A DNA stretch of 64,000 nucleotides from Aquitalea palustris (GTDB lineage Bacteria; Pseudomonadota; Gammaproteobacteria; Burkholderiales; Chromobacteriaceae): NCBI RefSeq assembly GCF_003693445.1, contig NZ_RFAR01000003.1:1-64000 (forward strand), written 5' to 3'. Positions within the stretch are counted from its first letter, which is position 1, and every line of letters starts with the position of its first letter. Under the pieces are notes generated by a model that had not been told where the DNA came from, made no database searches, and worked only from the letters and a program-made list of their open reading frames with translations. Made by a program: the position numbers and the translations under genes. Shown piece by piece: positions 7,923 through 17,116 of the stretch.

Positions 7923-8873
7923 CTATTGCAGCAAGCCGCGGCTGCGGGTGTCCGACGGCAACTCGCAAAACAGCTTGCGGTAGTCACGGGCAAAGTGGCC
8001 CAGATGGTAAAAGCCCCAGTACCCGGCCGCTTCACGTATGCCCCGGGCAGCATGCTCGGGCGACAGCAGCATGCGCCGCACGGCATTGAGCCGGATCGAG
8101 CGCAGATAGTCCACCGGTGTGGTGTTGGCAATCAGCTGGAAACTGTTTTGCAGGGTGCGCCGGCTGATGCGCAATTGCTGGCACAGGTCGAGCACGGTGA
8201 CCGGCTCGTCGCTGCTATCCATCACGATGGCCTGGCTGCGCCGCACAATATCGCTATGCGTGGCATAGGTCAGATTCAGCCGCTGCTCCGGCACACTGTC
8301 ATGCAGCATGTCCAGCAGCAGGCTGATCAACTGGTGCTGCACCAGTTTCTGGCTACCGGCAAACTCCAGCAGGTCGGGGTTTTCCAGCGCCTGTTCGAAC
8401 ACGCCAAGCAAGGTGCTGCGGGTCGTGGCCAGTTGCTCCGGCCGCACCTGTATCACCGGCTGCCAGTGGCGTTTGCCCGATAGCTGCTGGTAAAACTCCG
8501 GAGCCAGTGCAGCCAGGTCTTCGTTGCGCACCGACAGCTGGATGGAGTCCACCGCTGGTGGCACGTGCATGATGAATTCTTCATTGCTGCGCAAGGCGGT
8601 AATGGCATGGCTGCCTACCGAGCGCCCTTGCAGGGTGAGTGGCAGCGGGGCGTGAATGGGGATGGCAAAGTGCACCATGTTGGCTGGCGCACGGCCATAT
8701 TGCACCACGCGCTGGTTGAGTACTTCGCGAAACACCTCCAGATGGCCGGTGTTCAACAGCGATAGCGAGCTGCAAAAGCGGCCGCTGCTGATCTGGTCGT
8801 AAACCTGTTGCCAGCCGGGCAGATGGGCGGCATGGTGCTGTGCATCGTTGAAATGACGGATTTCGGCCAGCAT
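7923..8873 (-). CDS. AraC-family regulator, EutR-like
   Basis: 316-residue AraC-type protein. The C-terminal half matches EutR, the ethanolamine-operon activator, over EPVTVLDLCQQLRISRRTLQ, the following RIRLNAVRR and the WGFYHLGHFARDY segment. The N-terminal half also has the EutR-type GWQQVYDQISSGRF. The start at 8873 follows a GGAGG site. It is divergent from the feaB/aminotransferase operon, so an amine-responsive activator of that operon is the best inference. Ethanolamine itself is not supported because no eut genes are present. Confidence 0.82.
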   Translation of the reverse strand: MLAEIRHFNDAQHHAAHLPGWQQVYDQISSGRFCSSLSLLNTGHLEVFREVLNQRVVQYGRAPANMVHFAIPIHAPLPLTLQGRSVGSHAITALRSNEEFIMHVPPAVDSIQLSVRNEDLAALAPEFYQQLSGKRHWQPVIQVRPEQLATTRSTLLGVFEQALENPDLLEFAGSQKLVQHQLISLLLDMLHDSVPEQRLNLTYATHSDIVRRSQAIVMDSSDEPVTVLDLCQQLRISRRTLQNSFQLIANTTPVDYLRSIRLNAVRRMLLSPEHAARGIREAAGYWGFYHLGHFARDYRKLFCELPSDTRSRGLLQ

Positions 8874-9419
8874 GGTGGACCTCCTGAAGCATTGTCTCTC
8901 TGGCGGCGGGGCGGGCCCGGCCACTCCATTTCTCTATTGGCGTTTCTTAGTGATGGCTGACCGCTGGGCGGACATGGCGGGCGGCATCTTGGTGTCGCTT
9001 CTGCCGGTTGGGCGTGCCGAACAGCTTAAAGCAAATTCGGCCTGCCTTCGTATCTTCAGGGATTTGTCTGCTACCCGCAAAAAATACTTAACATATTATC
9101 TAATTTGACAGGGCGCAGCGGATGCCGCACCAAGCCAAGCCTTGTCTGGCAAGGCTTGCGTTGCCGTGCTGCTTGTTTCATCTCTGCAACAAGGCAGCCG
9201 TTTTTCAAGCTCGTCCATCCGGCCTGTCTTTCTGCCGAGGTCGCTGCAGGCTTTGCCGATTTGGGATAAGCCCACGAAAAAGTGCCGCGTATATTGACCT
9301 GCAACAAGATACCTCGGGAGGACGCCTGCTAGGGCGGCGCCAAGGGGACATCAGAACACATTGCCGCGCGCGCTGGCCTGGCCGCAGCGATTGGCACATC
9401 TACTGAGGAGTAAAGCGTG
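8874..9419. other. Divergent control region between EutR-like regulator and feaB
   Basis: 546 bases without a gene. It contains the palindrome at 9088-9099 in an AT-rich patch and a perfect 9-bp hairpin (CAAGCCTTG, 9136-9158) in what would be the long feaB leader. No open reading frame with coding character was found; the space is large enough for several regulator sites. Confidence 0.6.
9088..9099 (+). promoter_or_regulatory. Candidate HpaR operator, site 2
   Basis: TTAACATATTAT, 11 of 12 bases identical to site 1. It lies between the EutR-like gene and feaB and may place the amine-degradation operon under HpaR. Confidence 0.55.
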
Positions 9420-10919
9420 ATGGATCAAAACCTGGTGGCAGTACTGCCGCAAGTAACGGCATTTGTGCAGAAGGAGCATGGGCTATTGATCGATGGCCGC
9501 TCGGTTACGGCCTTGTCCGGCCAGCGCAGCGAGGTGCGCAATCCGGCAACAGGGCAGGTGATCGCCAGTGTGGCGGATGGCAATGAACAGGATGTGGATG
9601 CCGTGGTGCAGAGCGCCCATCGCGCCTTTCGCTCTGGCGTGTGGTCCGGCCTGCGCCCGGCTGACCGCGAGCGCATTCTGCTGAAGCTGGCCGATGTGCT
9701 GGAAGCCCATGCCGAGGAACTGGCCCAGCTGGAAACGCTGAATCAGGGCAAGTCCATCCATATTTCACGCGCCATCGAAGTGGGCGCGGCCATCGAATTT
9801 GTCCGCTATATGGCCGGCTGGGCTACCAAGCTTGGTGGCGAAACCATGGATGTGTCGATTCCGGTACCACCCGGCACCCGCTACACCGCCTATACCCGCC
9901 GCGAGCCAATTGGCGTGGTGGCCGGCATCGTGCCGTGGAATTTCCCGCTGATGATTGCCATCTGGAAGATGGTGCCGGCCTTGGCGGCTGGCTGTACCGT
10001 GGTGCTCAAACCCTCCACCGAAACCCCGCTGACTGCACTGCGCCTGGGCGAGCTGGCGCTGGAAGCCGGCATTCCGCCTGGAGTGGTGAATGTGCTGACC
10101 GGGCGTGGTTCCCGCGCCGGTCAGGCGCTGGCAGCTCACCCGCTGGTCAGCAAGATTTCCTTTACCGGCTCTACCGAAATCGGCAAGACCGTTGGCCATG
10201 CTGCCATCGACAACATGACCCGTTTCTCGCTGGAACTGGGTGGCAAAAACCCGATGATCATGCTGGGCGACATCGATGTCGACAAGGCCATCCAGGGCGC
10301 CTTGATGGGCGGCTTCCTCAATCAGGGCCAGGTGTGCGCTGCGGCCTCGCGCCTGTACATCCATCGCAGCAAATTCAACCAGGTGGTCGAGGGGCTGGCT
10401 GCCGTCGCCAACAGCATGACGCTGGGCAGCGGGCTGGACCTGAACGCCCAGGTCAATCCGCTGGTGTCGGCACGGCAGCAGCAATCGGTGTGCCGGCTGA
10501 TCGAGGCAGGTCGCAGCGAAGGTGCCAGCATTCTGGCAGGCGGCGGCGCGGCCGATCTGCCGGGTTACTTCGTCAAGCCCACCATCATGATCAATGCGGC
10601 ACAGCACAGCACCATCGTGCAGGAAGAGGTATTCGGCCCGGTGCTGGTGGCGCTGCCTTTTGACAGCATCGAAGAAGCCGTTGCCATGGCCAATGACTCG
10701 CGCTATGGCCTGGCCGCCAGCCTGTGGACCAACGACCTGTCCGCCGCCATGCACATCGTGCCGCAGATCCAGGCCGGCACGGTGTGGGTCAACAGCCATA
10801 TTCCACTCGACCCCAGCCTGCCGTTTGGCGGTTTCAAGCAGTCCGGCATCGGCCGCGAATTCGGCCGCGGCGCAGTGGAAAACTTTACCGAGACCAAGTC
10901 GGTCTGCATCGCGTACTGA
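9420..10919 (+). CDS. feaB: Phenylacetaldehyde dehydrogenase (FeaB-like)
   Basis: 499-residue NAD-dependent aldehyde dehydrogenase closely resembling E. coli FeaB from the N-terminus (VAVLPQV, EHGLLIDGR) to the C-terminal ETKSVCIAY. It would oxidise phenylacetaldehyde or 4-hydroxyphenylacetaldehyde, made from phenylethylamine or tyramine, to the arylacetate. Glu272 (LELGGKN) and Cys306 (NQGQVCAA) form the active site. A GTG at 9417 immediately precedes the ATG at 9420; both fit the GAGGAG site, and 9420 gives the same N-terminus length as FeaB. First gene of the amine operon. Confidence 0.88.
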   Translation: MDQNLVAVLPQVTAFVQKEHGLLIDGRSVTALSGQRSEVRNPATGQVIASVADGNEQDVDAVVQSAHRAFRSGVWSGLRPADRERILLKLADVLEAHAEELAQLETLNQGKSIHISRAIEVGAAIEFVRYMAGWATKLGGETMDVSIPVPPGTRYTAYTRREPIGVVAGIVPWNFPLMIAIWKMVPALAAGCTVVLKPSTETPLTALRLGELALEAGIPPGVVNVLTGRGSRAGQALAAHPLVSKISFTGSTEIGKTVGHAAIDNMTRFSLELGGKNPMIMLGDIDVDKAIQGALMGGFLNQGQVCAAASRLYIHRSKFNQVVEGLAAVANSMTLGSGLDLNAQVNPLVSARQQQSVCRLIEAGRSEGASILAGGGAADLPGYFVKPTIMINAAQHSTIVQEEVFGPVLVALPFDSIEEAVAMANDSRYGLAASLWTNDLSAAMHIVPQIQAGTVWVNSHIPLDPSLPFGGFKQSGIGREFGRGAVENFTETKSVCIAY

Positions 10920-11049
10920 ATCAGTAGAACCCCCGCTCCTGCCTGGCCATCCATCGCGTGATGCTGGCAAACAGGCAAGCAGAGCCGGGGGATGTCTCAG
11001 ATTTTGTCGGCCACGACTGGCCACGAACTGTCTTCAAAGGAGCAATACC

Positions 11050-12381
11050 ATGTCTTACGACAAGTCCCGTTTCTGGCACCCCATGCTGCACCCCAATGAA
11101 ATGAAGCAACGCGAGCCCATCCGTATCGTGCGTGGCGAAGGCTGTCATGTATTTGATGACCAGGGCCGCAAACTGGTGGATGGCGTGGCTGGATTGTGGA
11201 ACGTCAACGTCGGCCACAACCGCCCCGAGATCAAACAGGCCATCGTGTCCCAGCTGGATGAGCTGGAGTACTTCCAGCTGTTTGACGGTATTTCGCACCC
11301 GCGCGCCGAAGAACTGTCCGCCACCATCATCGACATGCTGCAGCAGGAAGACATGGCGCGCGTCAGCTTCAGCTCTGGCGGGTCGGATGCGGTGGAAACC
11401 GCACTCAAGCTGGCCCGCCAGTACTGGCGTGTTTGCGGTCAGCCAGACCGTACCAAGTTCATCTCGCTCAAGCAGGGTTACCACGGCGTGCATTTTGGTG
11501 GTGCTTCGGTCAATGGCAATACCGTGTTCCGTCGCAACTACGAACCCTTGTTGCCAGGCTGCTTTCATGTGGAAACCCCGTGGCTGTACCGCAACCCCTT
11601 CACGGATGATCCGGAAGAGCTGGCACAGATGTGCGCGCAGATGCTGGAGCGGGAAATCCAGTTCCAGAGCCCGGACACCGTGGCCGCCTTTATCGCCGAG
11701 CCCATCCAGGGCGCTGGTGGTGTCATCGTGCCGCCGGCCAGCTACTGGCCGCTGATCCGTGCCGTGTGCGACAAGTACGGCGTGCTGCTGATTGCCGATG
11801 AAATCGTCACCGGCTTTGGCCGTTCCGGCTCCATGTTTGGCAGCCGGCTGTGGGGGGTGAAGCCGGACATCATGTGCCTGGCCAAGGGCATTTCTTCCGG
11901 TTATGTGCCGCTGGGCGCCACCGTGGTGAACCAGCGCGTAGCCGATGCCTTTGCTAAAAACCAGGATTTTGGCGGCGTCATCATGCATGGTTACACCTAT
12001 GCCGGCCATCCGGTGGCCTGCGCAGCGGCCATTGCCAACCTCAAGATCGTGCGTGAGGAAAACCTGCCGGCCAAGGCGGCAGTGCAGGGTGAATACTTGC
12101 TGAACAAGCTCAAGCCGTTTGCCGACAAATACGCCGCTGTGGGCGAAGTACGTGGCAAGGGCCTGATGATTGCGCTGGATCTGGTACAGGACAAGCAAAC
12201 CCGTGAACCCATCGACCCGATGGGTGGCTATGCCGGCAAGGTGGCCGAGATCGCCCGTGAGGCTGGTGTTCTGGTGCGCCCGGTTGGCACCAAGATCATC
12301 CTGTCGCCACCGCTGGTGATTGGCCAGGCCGAGTGCGATGCCATCGTGTCGGCACTGGCGGCCGGTTTCGACGCCGCCTGA
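11050..12381 (+). CDS. Class III (omega) aminotransferase, probably acting on a biogenic amine
   Basis: 443-residue PLP enzyme of the class III aminotransferase family (putrescine/beta-alanine:pyruvate type). Visible are the cofactor-binding SGGSDAVETALK, Asp250 in IADEIVTGFGRSG and the Schiff-base Lys279 in CLAKGISSG. The start at 11050 follows AAGGAGCA. It directly follows feaB, so it probably converts the amine to the aldehyde that FeaB oxidises, in place of the TynA copper amine oxidase of enterobacteria. The exact amine cannot be read from sequence. Confidence 0.85.
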   Translation: MSYDKSRFWHPMLHPNEMKQREPIRIVRGEGCHVFDDQGRKLVDGVAGLWNVNVGHNRPEIKQAIVSQLDELEYFQLFDGISHPRAEELSATIIDMLQQEDMARVSFSSGGSDAVETALKLARQYWRVCGQPDRTKFISLKQGYHGVHFGGASVNGNTVFRRNYEPLLPGCFHVETPWLYRNPFTDDPEELAQMCAQMLEREIQFQSPDTVAAFIAEPIQGAGGVIVPPASYWPLIRAVCDKYGVLLIADEIVTGFGRSGSMFGSRLWGVKPDIMCLAKGISSGYVPLGATVVNQRVADAFAKNQDFGGVIMHGYTYAGHPVACAAAIANLKIVREENLPAKAAVQGEYLLNKLKPFADKYAAVGEVRGKGLMIALDLVQDKQTREPIDPMGGYAGKVAEIAREAGVLVRPVGTKIILSPPLVIGQAECDAIVSALAAGFDAA

Positions 12382-12443
12382 GTTGTCTGATGACCGGGGG
12401 CGCGCTTGCCGGTGCGTCCTCTGCCTGCTGAGGGGGGCTTGTC

Positions 12444-13178
12444 ATGCACACTCTGGTCGACTCCGCACCCACGGAACCGCAGTTGCAACGCAGTCTGGAC
12501 GTGCTGCAGGATTTGCTGCCCTTGAGCGCCTGCGCCTTTTATCGGGTAAACCGGCAGCAACAGCCACATGGCTTCGTGCTGCGCAGCATGCCGGATGCGG
12601 TGCATCAGCGCTATGTCAGCCGTTACATGCAGCACGACCCCTTGCATCCGGCACGGCTTGCCGTACAGCCACGCAATGTGGTGGCTCTGGGCGAGGTGCT
12701 GGCTGCACCCTTGCAGCCGGTATCCCGCTACGGCCCCTTCCTGGCCAGCAGCCGGGTGGTGGACGTGGTGGAAATCCTGCTGCGTCGTGGCGGGCGGGTG
12801 GTGGCCGGTTTTTCGCTGCTACGGCAGGGCCGCATGCAGGGTTTTGCTGCCGAGGAGCTGCGGTTGCTGCAGCAGGTTTACGGCCTGCTGGATATGGCGC
12901 TGGAGCCCTGCCTGCAGCCTGGCCGCGAGCCAGGCGCGCAGGTGGCACTCACCGGGCGTGAGGCCGAGATAGCGCGACTGCTGTGTGCCGGTGCCTGTAA
13001 CAAGAGCATGGCCCGTGAGCTGGATATTGGTCTGGCCACGGTCAAGACCCATTTGCTGCACCTGTTTCGCAAGTTTGCCGTATCCAATCGTACCGAACTG
13101 GCCTGCGCACTGTTTGCACAGCAGCAAGCGGCAGCGCCGGGCGCAGCCAGCCAGGTCTTCGCCGGAAGTCATCCATAA
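12444..13178 (+). CDS. LuxR-type HTH transcriptional regulator
   Basis: 244-residue protein with a C-terminal LuxR/FixJ helix-turn-helix (LTGREAEIARLLCAGACNKS, then ATVKTHLLHLFRKFAVSNRT). The N-terminal 150 residues are not a recognisable receiver or autoinducer-binding domain. It is inserted between the aminotransferase and the permease on the same strand, with about 60-bp and 120-bp gaps, so it may be a local regulator of this amine-uptake operon. Signal unknown. Confidence 0.8.
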   Translation: MHTLVDSAPTEPQLQRSLDVLQDLLPLSACAFYRVNRQQQPHGFVLRSMPDAVHQRYVSRYMQHDPLHPARLAVQPRNVVALGEVLAAPLQPVSRYGPFLASSRVVDVVEILLRRGGRVVAGFSLLRQGRMQGFAAEELRLLQQVYGLLDMALEPCLQPGREPGAQVALTGREAEIARLLCAGACNKSMARELDIGLATVKTHLLHLFRKFAVSNRTELACALFAQQQAAAPGAASQVFAGSHP

Positions 13179-13297
13179 CAACAAGGATTTCCGGCTTTAG
13201 CGTGGGAAAGAAAGCAGTGGTGCGCCACAGACGGGCCAGCAGCCCGCTGCCCTGCTGACTTTGCCATGGTTAGCGTATTTTCAGGAGGAGAAACCAG

Positions 13298-14809
13298 ATG
13301 TCGATTGAGAAGAAACTGACCCAGCACCTGCAGCAAGGGGTGGTGGGCTTTCCGGTGGCGCTGGCCAGTTCGGTCGGCGTGGTGATGGCCAGTCCGGTCA
13401 TCCTTACCGTTACCAGCGGTTTTGGCATGGCTGGCAGCACCTTTGCCCTGGCCATGCTGATTGCCTTCATCATGATGCAGGCGCAGGCCACCACTTTTGC
13501 CGAAGCGGCATCGATGATGCCCACCTCGGGTGCGGTCTACGATTATATTTCCGGTGGTCTGGGGCGCTTCTGGGCCATCACCGGCACCATCTCCGCCTAT
13601 CTGCTGGTGCATGTGTTTGCCGGCACTGCCGAAACCATCCTGTCCGGCATCATGGCGCTGGTGAATTTCGAACACCTCAACACCATGATGGAGCACAGCG
13701 GTACTTCCTGGATGGTGGGGGTGGGGCTGGTCATCCTGTTCGGCCTGCTCAATGCGCTGGGCATCACCATTTTCGGCAAGGCAGAGATCATCCTCACCTT
13801 CGTGATGTGGGCCACGCTGACGGTATTCGGCGTCATCGGCCTCATCAAGGCACCGGCTGTGTCGCTGCAGGGCTGGTTTGGCAACCCGCTGGATCTGTCC
13901 GACCCCAGCGGCGTGCTCAGTCTGATCGGCATGGCCATGTTCATGTTTGTCGGCTTCGAGCTGGTGACGCCACTGGCTCCCGAGTTGAAAAACGCTGGCC
14001 GCAATATCCCGCGTGCTGCCCGCTTGGGCCTGACCGGCGTGGCGGTGACCATGGCCATTTATGGCGCAGCCATGGTGCATCAGGTGGCCAATGTGGCGAT
14101 GGACCCGAAAAATCCGGCCGGCCCGCATTTGCTGGATACACCGATGGCCATTCCCGCTTTTGCCGACCAGGTGATGGGCCCGTTCGGCAAGATCTGGCTG
14201 GGCATCGGCCTGCTGTTTGCCGGGGCAGCCACCATCAATACCCTGATTGCCGCCTTGCCGCGCATCCTGTACGGCATGGCCATCGATGGCGCGCTCCCGC
14301 GTGCTTTCACCTATCTGCATCCGCGTTTCAAGACCCCGCTGCTGGGTATTCTGGTGGCTGTCATCATTCCCTGCAGTCATGCCTGGTTCATCCAGGGGGA
14401 CCTGGACCGCATCATGCCGCTGGTGCTGGCTGCCGTCTGTGCCTGGGGCGTGGCTTATCTGCTGGTCAATCTGGCGGTGGCGCGCTTGCGCTTTACCCGG
14501 CCTGATTTCCCGCGCGCCTATCGTTCGCCGTGGTTTCCGCTGCCGCAGATCGTGTCCTCGGTGGGCATTCTGATTGCCATCTGGTACATCACCCCGCCGG
14601 GTATGCATGCGCGTGATATCTATCTGCCCTTTGGCATCATGCTGGGCCTGACCGCGCTGTATGCGCTGGTGTGGACGGTGTGCGTGCAGAAGGTTAATCC
14701 CTTCCGTGCCGTGGCGCTGGAGGACATTCTCACTGCCGAGTTCGGCAAGGTGGGTGGCCATGCCTCGCTGATCGACGAGGAGCTGAAGCGTGTGGCAACG
14801 AGCGCTTGA
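13298..14809 (+). CDS. APC-family amino acid/amine permease
   Basis: 503-residue inner-membrane protein with about 12 transmembrane segments and the APC-superfamily layout. A substrate-region glycine-rich stretch is near residues 20-45, MFVGFELVTPLAPELKN at about 215, and RNIPRA follows. It starts 8 bases after an AGGAGG-type site. Its position downstream of feaB and the aminotransferase suggests uptake of the amine degraded by those enzymes; amine transport by APC members (ethanolamine, putrescine, tyramine) is well known, but specificity here is inferred. Confidence 0.87.
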   Translation: MSIEKKLTQHLQQGVVGFPVALASSVGVVMASPVILTVTSGFGMAGSTFALAMLIAFIMMQAQATTFAEAASMMPTSGAVYDYISGGLGRFWAITGTISAYLLVHVFAGTAETILSGIMALVNFEHLNTMMEHSGTSWMVGVGLVILFGLLNALGITIFGKAEIILTFVMWATLTVFGVIGLIKAPAVSLQGWFGNPLDLSDPSGVLSLIGMAMFMFVGFELVTPLAPELKNAGRNIPRAARLGLTGVAVTMAIYGAAMVHQVANVAMDPKNPAGPHLLDTPMAIPAFADQVMGPFGKIWLGIGLLFAGAATINTLIAALPRILYGMAIDGALPRAFTYLHPRFKTPLLGILVAVIIPCSHAWFIQGDLDRIMPLVLAAVCAWGVAYLLVNLAVARLRFTRPDFPRAYRSPWFPLPQIVSSVGILIAIWYITPPGMHARDIYLPFGIMLGLTALYALVWTVCVQKVNPFRAVALEDILTAEFGKVGGHASLIDEELKRVATSA

Positions 14810-15401
14810 TTTTGCCTTGCGCCCCCGGCTGCCCAAGGGCTACCGGCCGGGGGCAACCCTGGCGCGGCTGCAGCGAGACCTGAGCGGGCTGGACTACCTG
14901 GGAGAAGAGGATGGCCAGCGCCGCTATGCACTGCCCGGCAGTAGCTGGAGCGTGCTGGTGAGCGAAGTGGTGGACAGCCAGTTGCTACTGCATACCGTCA
15001 GCTGCCGCTTCAGCCTGCAGTTGCCACTGGCCGCTCCGATCCAGCCCTGCCGACTGGCTTTCAGCCATCGTGGCCACTGGCGGCGCAAGGGCATTGCCTG
15101 CCGTGTGCAGCGTGGTGATGCCGACGCGCTGGCTGCCTTGCGACAGCAGCTGGAGCAGGATGCCGACCTGCACACCGCACTGATGCCGCTGGATTTCAAA
15201 CGTTGCGAGCTGCTGGGCGATGCCGCAGGCTGGCGCGTGGAGATAGAACCTTTCGCCGCCAGCGAAGTGGTCGGCAGGTTTCCACCATTTCGCCGCTATA
15301 TCCGTCTGATCAACACCCAGAAACTGGCAGTGCTGGCCTGTATGGCAGCATTGCGCCGCCTGCTTTTGGCGCAAGATGGCCCTCCCCTGAAACAAGACTG
15401 A
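14790..15401 (+). CDS. DUF3156-like protein of unknown function
   Basis: 203-residue soluble, Arg/Leu-rich protein without signal peptide or membrane segment. It starts at a GTG inside the 3' end of the permease gene (20-base overlap) with a GAGGAG site 7 bases upstream, so it is translationally coupled to the permease. It resembles the DUF3156 family as remembered; no catalytic motif is apparent. The overlap suggests a role tied to the transporter or its substrate. Confidence 0.65.
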   Translation: MWQRALDFALRPRLPKGYRPGATLARLQRDLSGLDYLGEEDGQRRYALPGSSWSVLVSEVVDSQLLLHTVSCRFSLQLPLAAPIQPCRLAFSHRGHWRRKGIACRVQRGDADALAALRQQLEQDADLHTALMPLDFKRCELLGDAAGWRVEIEPFAASEVVGRFPPFRRYIRLINTQKLAVLACMAALRRLLLAQDGPPLKQD

Positions 15402-15438
15402 GGGCGGCTGCCAGGGTAGTCCGTCCGGGAGGATGGAC

Positions 15439-17115
15439 ATGCGGCAGAGCAGATTTGTACTGGGCAGCGTGCTTCTCTGGCTGGCCACGGCGGTGCAGGC
15501 CGCCGGGCCGGCAGCACGGCCCAATATCGTACTGCTGGTGGTGGACGATATGGGCTATTCCGATCTGGGGGCGATGGGCGGCGAAATCGACACCCCCCAC
15601 CTGGATGCCTTGCTGCGCGAAGGCCGGCTGTTATCCAGCATGTTGGTGGCGCCCACCTGTTCACCCACCCGCGCCATGCTGCTGGCCGGCATGGACAATC
15701 ATCTGGCTGGTGTCGGCAATATGGCCGAGATGATGAGCCCCACGCTGACCCCGCATCAGCTGGGGCAGGCCGGTTACGAAGGCTATCTGGCCAGCCGGGT
15801 GGTGGCCCTGCCGCAGCTGCTGCGCGAGGCCGGCTATCACACTTATATGAGTGGCAAGTGGCATCTGGGCATGGCCGATGGCCAACGACCGGAGAGCCGT
15901 GGCTTTGAGCGCTCTTTTGCGCTAATGAATGGTGGTGCCGCGCATTTCAACCAGTCGGCCCCGCAACAGATTGTGGCTGGCACGCCAGCGCCGACCTATC
16001 GCGAAGATGGCCGCCTTGTCTCCTTGCCCGCCGATTTTTACTCCAGCACTTTCTTTACCGACAAGCTGATCAGCTATCTGGACAGCCAGTCCGCCGACGG
16101 CCAGCCCTTCTTCGCTTATCTCGCCTATACCGCGCCGCACCTGCCCCTGCAGGCTCCGGACCGCTTCTTGCGGCAATATCGCGGGCGCTATGCCGCCGGT
16201 TACGAGGAGATTTCCCGCCAGCGCATTGCCCGCATGCAGCGGCTGGGGCTGATTGGCAAGCAGGTCAAGCCTGTTCCCATGCCAGCGGGTGTCCGACCCT
16301 GGGCCAGCCTCAGCCCGGCCGAGCAGGCCCGTTCCGCCCGTGATATGGAAGCCTATGCTGCCATGCTCAGTGCACTGGATGTCGAAGTGGGCAAGCTGGT
16401 TACGCACTTGAAGCAGCGCGGCCAGTTTGACAATACCGTCATCCTCTTTCTGTCCGACAACGGGCCGGAAGGCAATGACTGGGCGGCAGATGGCGGCAAC
16501 AAAAGCTGGATACCCGCCAACTTTGACAACCGGCTGGAGAATATCGGCCGGCCTGATTCCTTTGCCTTTCAGGGGCCGGCCTGGGGCCAGGTCAGCGCCC
16601 AGCCTTTCCGTTATTTCAAGGCCTTTACTTACGAGGGGGGAGTGCGTTCGGCTTCCTTCATCCGCTATCCCTCTGCCATCCATGCTGGTCGCAGCACCCA
16701 GCTGCTGACCGCCATGGACGTGATGCCCACCCTGCTCGAGCTGGCAGGGGCGCGTCATCCCGGCCTGCTGTGGCAGGGACAGACCGTGCTGCCTGTGCAA
16801 GGGATGTCGATGCTGCCTTATCTGCAAGGCCGTGCTGCCGTGCACAATCCTGATTATGTGTGGGGTATGGAGCTGATGGGGCGGCAAGCCTTGCGCAAGG
16901 GCCACTGGAAAATCGTCTACCACTACCAGAATCGCAACCAGGGGCACTGGGCCTTATACGATCTGCAGCAAGATCCGGGCGAACAGCATGATATCGCTAG
17001 CCGCCATGCCGCCAAGCTGGACGAACTGCTGACGGAATGGGCGCAGTATGTGCAGCGCAATAATGTGCGCCCCGGTATGCGTGACACCGGCTATCCACTG
17101 ACCGGAGACGAATGA
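15439..17115 (+). CDS. atsA: Exported arylsulfatase (AtsA-like)
   Basis: 558-residue type I sulfatase hydrolysing aryl sulfate esters. The signature CSPTRAMLLAG begins at Cys74, the residue converted to formylglycine. Metal ligands are in VVDDMGYSD near the N-terminus and SDNGPEG near residue 340. Over its length it follows Pseudomonas aeruginosa AtsA (GGEIDTPHLDAL, ARPNI, MSGKWHLG, ARSARDMEAYAAM), but unlike that cytosolic enzyme it has an N-terminal signal peptide ending near VQAAG. The start at 15439 sits 6 bases after GGGAGG; an ATG at 15433 abuts that site and is unlikely. Confidence 0.9.
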   Translation: MRQSRFVLGSVLLWLATAVQAAGPAARPNIVLLVVDDMGYSDLGAMGGEIDTPHLDALLREGRLLSSMLVAPTCSPTRAMLLAGMDNHLAGVGNMAEMMSPTLTPHQLGQAGYEGYLASRVVALPQLLREAGYHTYMSGKWHLGMADGQRPESRGFERSFALMNGGAAHFNQSAPQQIVAGTPAPTYREDGRLVSLPADFYSSTFFTDKLISYLDSQSADGQPFFAYLAYTAPHLPLQAPDRFLRQYRGRYAAGYEEISRQRIARMQRLGLIGKQVKPVPMPAGVRPWASLSPAEQARSARDMEAYAAMLSALDVEVGKLVTHLKQRGQFDNTVILFLSDNGPEGNDWAADGGNKSWIPANFDNRLENIGRPDSFAFQGPAWGQVSAQPFRYFKAFTYEGGVRSASFIRYPSAIHAGRSTQLLTAMDVMPTLLELAGARHPGLLWQGQTVLPVQGMSMLPYLQGRAAVHNPDYVWGMELMGRQALRKGHWKIVYHYQNRNQGHWALYDLQQDPGEQHDIASRHAAKLDELLTEWAQYVQRNNVRPGMRDTGYPLTGDE

Positions 17116-17116
17116 C

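Noticed and set aside
9105-9135. TTGACA at 9105 as the feaB -35 box
   Set aside because: No acceptable -10 sequence lies 16-19 bases downstream.
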